From JBMYQA01 sp049600855 (GTDB taxonomy: Bacteria > Bacteroidota > Bacteroidia > Cytophagales > Flammeovirgaceae): a stretch of DNA of 15,971 nt. Below are positions 13,730 through 15,971 of this stretch, piece after piece (position 1 is the stretch's first letter; each line of letters begins with the position of its first letter). The position numbers were made by a program, and so were the translations under genes. Location: positions 1 to 15,971 of the forward strand of contig JBMYQA010000121.1 in assembly GCA_049600855.1 (NCBI GenBank), given 5' to 3'. The notes under the pieces are model-generated. The model saw only the letters and a program-made list of their open reading frames with translations, searched no databases and was not told where the DNA came from.

Positions 13730-15115
13730 ATGAGGGTTAAAAAATTCACATTTTCCTTTCAGCAAGGAAAAGGAGTGCGGACGTTTGTTCCCAATCAAAA
13801 TTTCTGGATATTGTTGCTACTGATTTTTGGGGCAATTGGTTGGTTTCTGAATGATGCGTTTCAAACCCATCAAAAGATTGCCCAAGAATTTGATTACTTG
13901 CAAACAGAAATTCAAAAGTTTAATGAAGGCATTGCTGATGTACATCCCGTCATTGATCAACCCATTGCCACAACCCCAAATACGCAAGAAGCCGTTGAGT
14001 TTGCTCCAAAAATATGGATGGCATTGCTCGGCATGTTGTCCTTATTCATTCGAAAACTTATCAACTTCTCTCTCAAATTAAATAATATTCTTTTGTTGGG
14101 ACAGGCAAAAGCAGAGCAATTTACCCTAAAACCCATTAAAGTAAGATTAGGAAATAGAACACTCTCTTATCATCCCAACAACCGAGTATGGTATGTATTA
14201 GCAGGAGCAGCTTTACTCATGGTTGGTTCATTCTACTACCTAAATCATCGCAATACACAGATGCAAGCGGAAATTGCAGAAATGAAAAGCAAAACCCTCA
14301 ATCTCGAAGAACTATTTGATGCCAAACAGTACAAAGATGATGTGATGGGCTACTTTATTGATTATTTTCATGCCTACGATAAAAATCAAAAAAACATCCA
14401 AAAAGACTATCGAGAAGCATTTTTAATCCAAAAGCAACTCCTAGTTTCCAAATTTCTCATCCAAGAAAAAGTAGCCCGAGTAGATCAACTCAGCAATGCC
14501 AGTTTGTTACAAATGAATCATCAAATTGCAGGGTTATTTGAAGATTTGGTACTCAATAAATTGGCAAAAATAGAACCGCATGTCCATGGTTTTTTCACGG
14601 ATACCACTAAAGTGGATAAACTAGAAACGGCCTTAATGGAACAAGCCAAATACCATGTGCCTGCCTCCATTACCTTAGCACAAGCAGCCTTGGAAACCGC
14701 CTGGGGCAGACGCATTGTAAACAACAATTATTTTGGGATAAAAGACAAAAGTAAGCAATCAGCTTACATGGAAACTACTGAATACTATACAGCCGCCGAA
14801 GCGAAACTGAACAAGCATAAAATATTGTCTAAAAAGAAGGTAAATAAAGGCGGAAAGGTGCTTTATAAGTGTAAGGTGAGAGATAGCTTCACAGAATACC
14901 CTACTCCTTGGGCTTCTTTTCGGGCACATAGTGTCTTCTTAGCGAATAATAATCGCTATTCGCCCTTATTCACCAAAGGCAAAGATTACCAAGCTTGGGC
15001 CGATAAAATTGGTTCTACAAAATACGGCGGTGTAGGCTATGCTACTTCTCCAATTTATGGCGAGTTATTGAAAAAAATCATTCAACGTTATCACCTCGAT
15101 TTACTCGACTACTAA
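13730..15115 (+). CDS. Membrane-anchored glucosaminidase-domain peptidoglycan hydrolase
   Basis: The 461-residue protein ends in a glucosaminidase (PF01832-type) domain, about residues 300-455, which cleaves the glycan strands of peptidoglycan. The catalytic region reads ITLAQAALETAWG (314-326), with Glu322 as the likely general acid. NNNYFGIK (331-338), the FTEYPTPWASFRAHSVFL block (387-404) and YATSPIYGELL (437-447) are standard. In place of a simple signal peptide there are hydrophobic segments at about 24-41, 92-108 and 154-171, then a helical linker (175-295). An odd number of crossings from an inside N-terminus would place the enzyme domain in the periplasm. The segment FT...G-x-RT...PN...W occurs twice (7-26 and 131-154), each time just before a hydrophobic helix. 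It is a single-gene unit facing a convergent OmpA-like gene. Confidence 0.85.
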   Translation: MRVKKFTFSFQQGKGVRTFVPNQNFWILLLLIFGAIGWFLNDAFQTHQKIAQEFDYLQTEIQKFNEGIADVHPVIDQPIATTPNTQEAVEFAPKIWMALLGMLSLFIRKLINFSLKLNNILLLGQAKAEQFTLKPIKVRLGNRTLSYHPNNRVWYVLAGAALLMVGSFYYLNHRNTQMQAEIAEMKSKTLNLEELFDAKQYKDDVMGYFIDYFHAYDKNQKNIQKDYREAFLIQKQLLVSKFLIQEKVARVDQLSNASLLQMNHQIAGLFEDLVLNKLAKIEPHVHGFFTDTTKVDKLETALMEQAKYHVPASITLAQAALETAWGRRIVNNNYFGIKDKSKQSAYMETTEYYTAAEAKLNKHKILSKKKVNKGGKVLYKCKVRDSFTEYPTPWASFRAHSVFLANNNRYSPLFTKGKDYQAWADKIGSTKYGGVGYATSPIYGELLKKIIQRYHLDLLDY

Positions 15116-15145
15116 AGCATGAGTCATAGGTGATTACAGCTATTT

Positions 15146-15180
15146 TGGAAAGAGGCTTAAAGCATATTTGCCTCTTTCCA
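15146..15180. terminator. Hairpin between convergent genes, probable terminator
   Basis: A perfect 11-bp stem, TGGAAAGAGGC (15146-15156) with GCCTCTTTCCA (15170-15180), lies between the convergent stops at 15115 and 15193. Neither side has a clean T tract, so it may act with a factor or simply block read-through in both directions. Confidence 0.6.
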
Positions 15181-15192
15181 GTCTTCAATATC

Positions 15193-15816
15193 CTAATATT
15201 TAATAATCTCGAACTCTACTCTACGATTCTTATAGCGCTCCTTTGGATTTCGATTATCTACAATGGGTTTTGAACCACCGTAGCCTTCCCAACTAATTCG
15301 CGACTTTTTAATGGAATGATTGTGTACGAGGTAATTCCAAACCGCTCGGGCACGCTCTCTCGATAAACGCAACAATACATCTGGCTTTCCTAAACTATCG
15401 GTATGTCCTTTGATTTTAATTTCTAGCGTTGGGTTTTCATTCATCAAGTGGGCAACGCGTTCCAACTCTGGCATCGATTCTTTTAATAACTTAGCGGTAG
15501 CAACTTTGAAAAACACATTTTTCAAATTCACCGTCTCCCCGACCTTTATTGGAGCTAAGTACAGGTTTTTAGTCATCTCTTTGTACTTCCCAACTTTACT
15601 TAAATCAATATTTTCTCCAATAGAAACATAGCCTAAGGCTTCAGCCTGAAAGCCATAGTGTATGCCATAAGGTAAGGAAATTTGATAACGCCCAGTACGT
15701 GGGTCACTGCGTGCGATTCCTACCTCCTCTCCTGTTTTTAAGTCTTGGTATTGAATCGTAGCCTCCATGGGCTTCTTTGTTTTTTGCACAATTTTGAAAA
15801 AAAAGTCCCTTCTCAA
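15193..15816 (-). CDS. OmpA-family protein, 5'-truncated
   Basis: This frame gives 207 residues with a TTG start; ATG at 15766-15768 would give 191. Residues about 16-88 resemble a carboxypeptidase-regulatory-like beta domain (KKPMEATIQY, GRYQISLPYGIHYGFQAEALGY). Residues 95-206 are an OmpA C-terminal peptidoglycan-binding domain, with GHTD (137-140), LSRERA (151-156) and NRRVEFEI (197-204). In Bacteroidota these two domains usually end a much longer outer-membrane protein with a signal peptide, TPR and PD40 repeats. Here there is no signal peptide, the frame enters inside the beta domain (KIVQKTKKP aligns to the usual GKV-x-D-x-KTKKP start), and an in-frame TAA stands at 15826-15828. An A8 run (15797-15804) sits at the breakpoint. 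I read it as a truncated remnant or pseudogene, possibly still translated. Confidence 0.75.
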   Translation of the reverse strand: MRRDFFFKIVQKTKKPMEATIQYQDLKTGEEVGIARSDPRTGRYQISLPYGIHYGFQAEALGYVSIGENIDLSKVGKYKEMTKNLYLAPIKVGETVNLKNVFFKVATAKLLKESMPELERVAHLMNENPTLEIKIKGHTDSLGKPDVLLRLSRERARAVWNYLVHNHSIKKSRISWEGYGGSKPIVDNRNPKERYKNRRVEFEIIKY

Positions 15817-15824
15817 GTTCTTTT

Positions 15825-15850
15825 GTTAGGACGACTGCATGACGTCTAAC
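15825..15850. other. Hairpin upstream of the OmpA-like frame
   Basis: GTTA-G-GACG (15825-15833) pairs with CGTC-TAAC (15843-15850) as an 8-bp stem with one bulged G and a 9-nt loop. On the minus strand, T8 follows 20 nt later (complement of 15797-15804). It could be part of a loose terminator for whatever is transcribed leftward from the window edge. Confidence 0.35.
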
Positions 15851-15851
15851 C

Positions 15852-15971
15852 TTAGTTTTCAAAGGCTTCACTGTTGTTCTGTGCCTTATTGGAAAATCTA
15901 GTAGCAAATAATGTTGCAGTAATACTTAGGTTTTTTGCAGTTGTTGCATTTTGTAACAGTTGTAGCCCAGC
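15852..15971 (-). CDS. Possible 3' end of an unidentified gene (partial)
   Basis: From the right edge a minus-strand frame runs for 39 codons, AGLQLLQNATTAK...NSEAFEN, to a TAA at 15852-15854, just before the hairpin at 15825-15850. The composition is protein-like, but a stretch this short can be open by chance. I recognise no family. If real, its stop 24 bp before the in-frame stop of the OmpA frame would mean that the OmpA fragment lies directly behind another gene. Confidence 0.25.
   Translation of the reverse strand, partial: AGLQLLQNATTAKNLSITATLFATRFSNKAQNNSEAFEN

Noticed and set aside
15825..15850. GTTAGAC/GTCTAAC and TCCTAAC strings resembling integron attC core sites
   Set aside because: The order and spacing are wrong: the GTTRRRY-like and RYYYAAC-like boxes are only about 12 nt apart and no L boxes or second matching core are found in the expected 60-140 bp.
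15704..15907. Minus-strand 67-residue frame over the start of the OmpA-like gene
   Set aside because: It lies in another frame over the OmpA coding sequence, is rich in Arg/Lys shadow codons and matches no family; a frameshift across the A8 run would not give recognisable OmpA N-terminal sequence either.

Overview
The window is from a moderately AT-rich bacterial chromosome, most likely a member of the Bacteroidota (Flavobacteriales or Cytophagales). The reasons are the lack of strong Shine-Dalgarno sites, a promoter of the Bacteroidota form TTG-N21-TAnnTTTG before the glucosaminidase gene, a secreted protein usually labelled 'asparagine synthetase B' in this phylum, a Bacteroidota-style OmpA/CarboxypepD-like protein, and a palindromic repeat with the GTCATTTCGA...GAGAAATCT pattern common in these genomes. 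The genus cannot be decided from the sequence.

Layout. Bases 1-1290 hold a lipoprotein-like DUF6265 protein gene and, upstream of it on the same minus strand, a MacB/LolD-type ABC ATPase gene. A terminator (1334-1365) separates them from a secreted amidotransferase-like protein gene (1439-2701). Bases 2702-3129 have no gene and hold a nested inverted-repeat element. Bases 3130-5575 carry minus-strand housekeeping or accessory genes: a RidA-family protein overlapped by a cysteine-rich CWC-type protein, an AAC(6')-like acetyltransferase, an RDD membrane protein and a second GNAT acetyltransferase. A plus-strand gene (5807-9001) encodes a 1064-residue secreted protein with TPR-like and ankyrin repeats. 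A VOC/glyoxalase gene (minus) and a nucleoside 2-deoxyribosyltransferase-like gene (plus) diverge from an intergenic region occupied by a 162-bp palindromic MITE-like element. Two tandem paralogous polytopic membrane proteins of unknown function follow on the minus strand (10390-13222). A plus-strand membrane-anchored glucosaminidase gene (13730-15115) has a long leader with a recognisable promoter. The right end holds a 5'-truncated OmpA-family gene and possibly the tail of another gene.

How the genes work together. Most are single-gene or two-gene units, so no large pathway is visible. Several concern the envelope: ABC ATPase plus lipoprotein, RDD protein, TPR/ankyrin secreted protein, paired membrane proteins, peptidoglycan hydrolase and OmpA. 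Others are small-molecule modification or damage-control enzymes: RidA, two acetyltransferases, VOC and the deoxyribosyltransferase. There is no CRISPR array, tRNA, rRNA or intact transposase gene. The least explained items are the two inverted-repeat elements, the tandem membrane paralogs, the N-terminal domain of the TPR/ankyrin protein and the duplicated juxtamembrane motif in the glucosaminidase.
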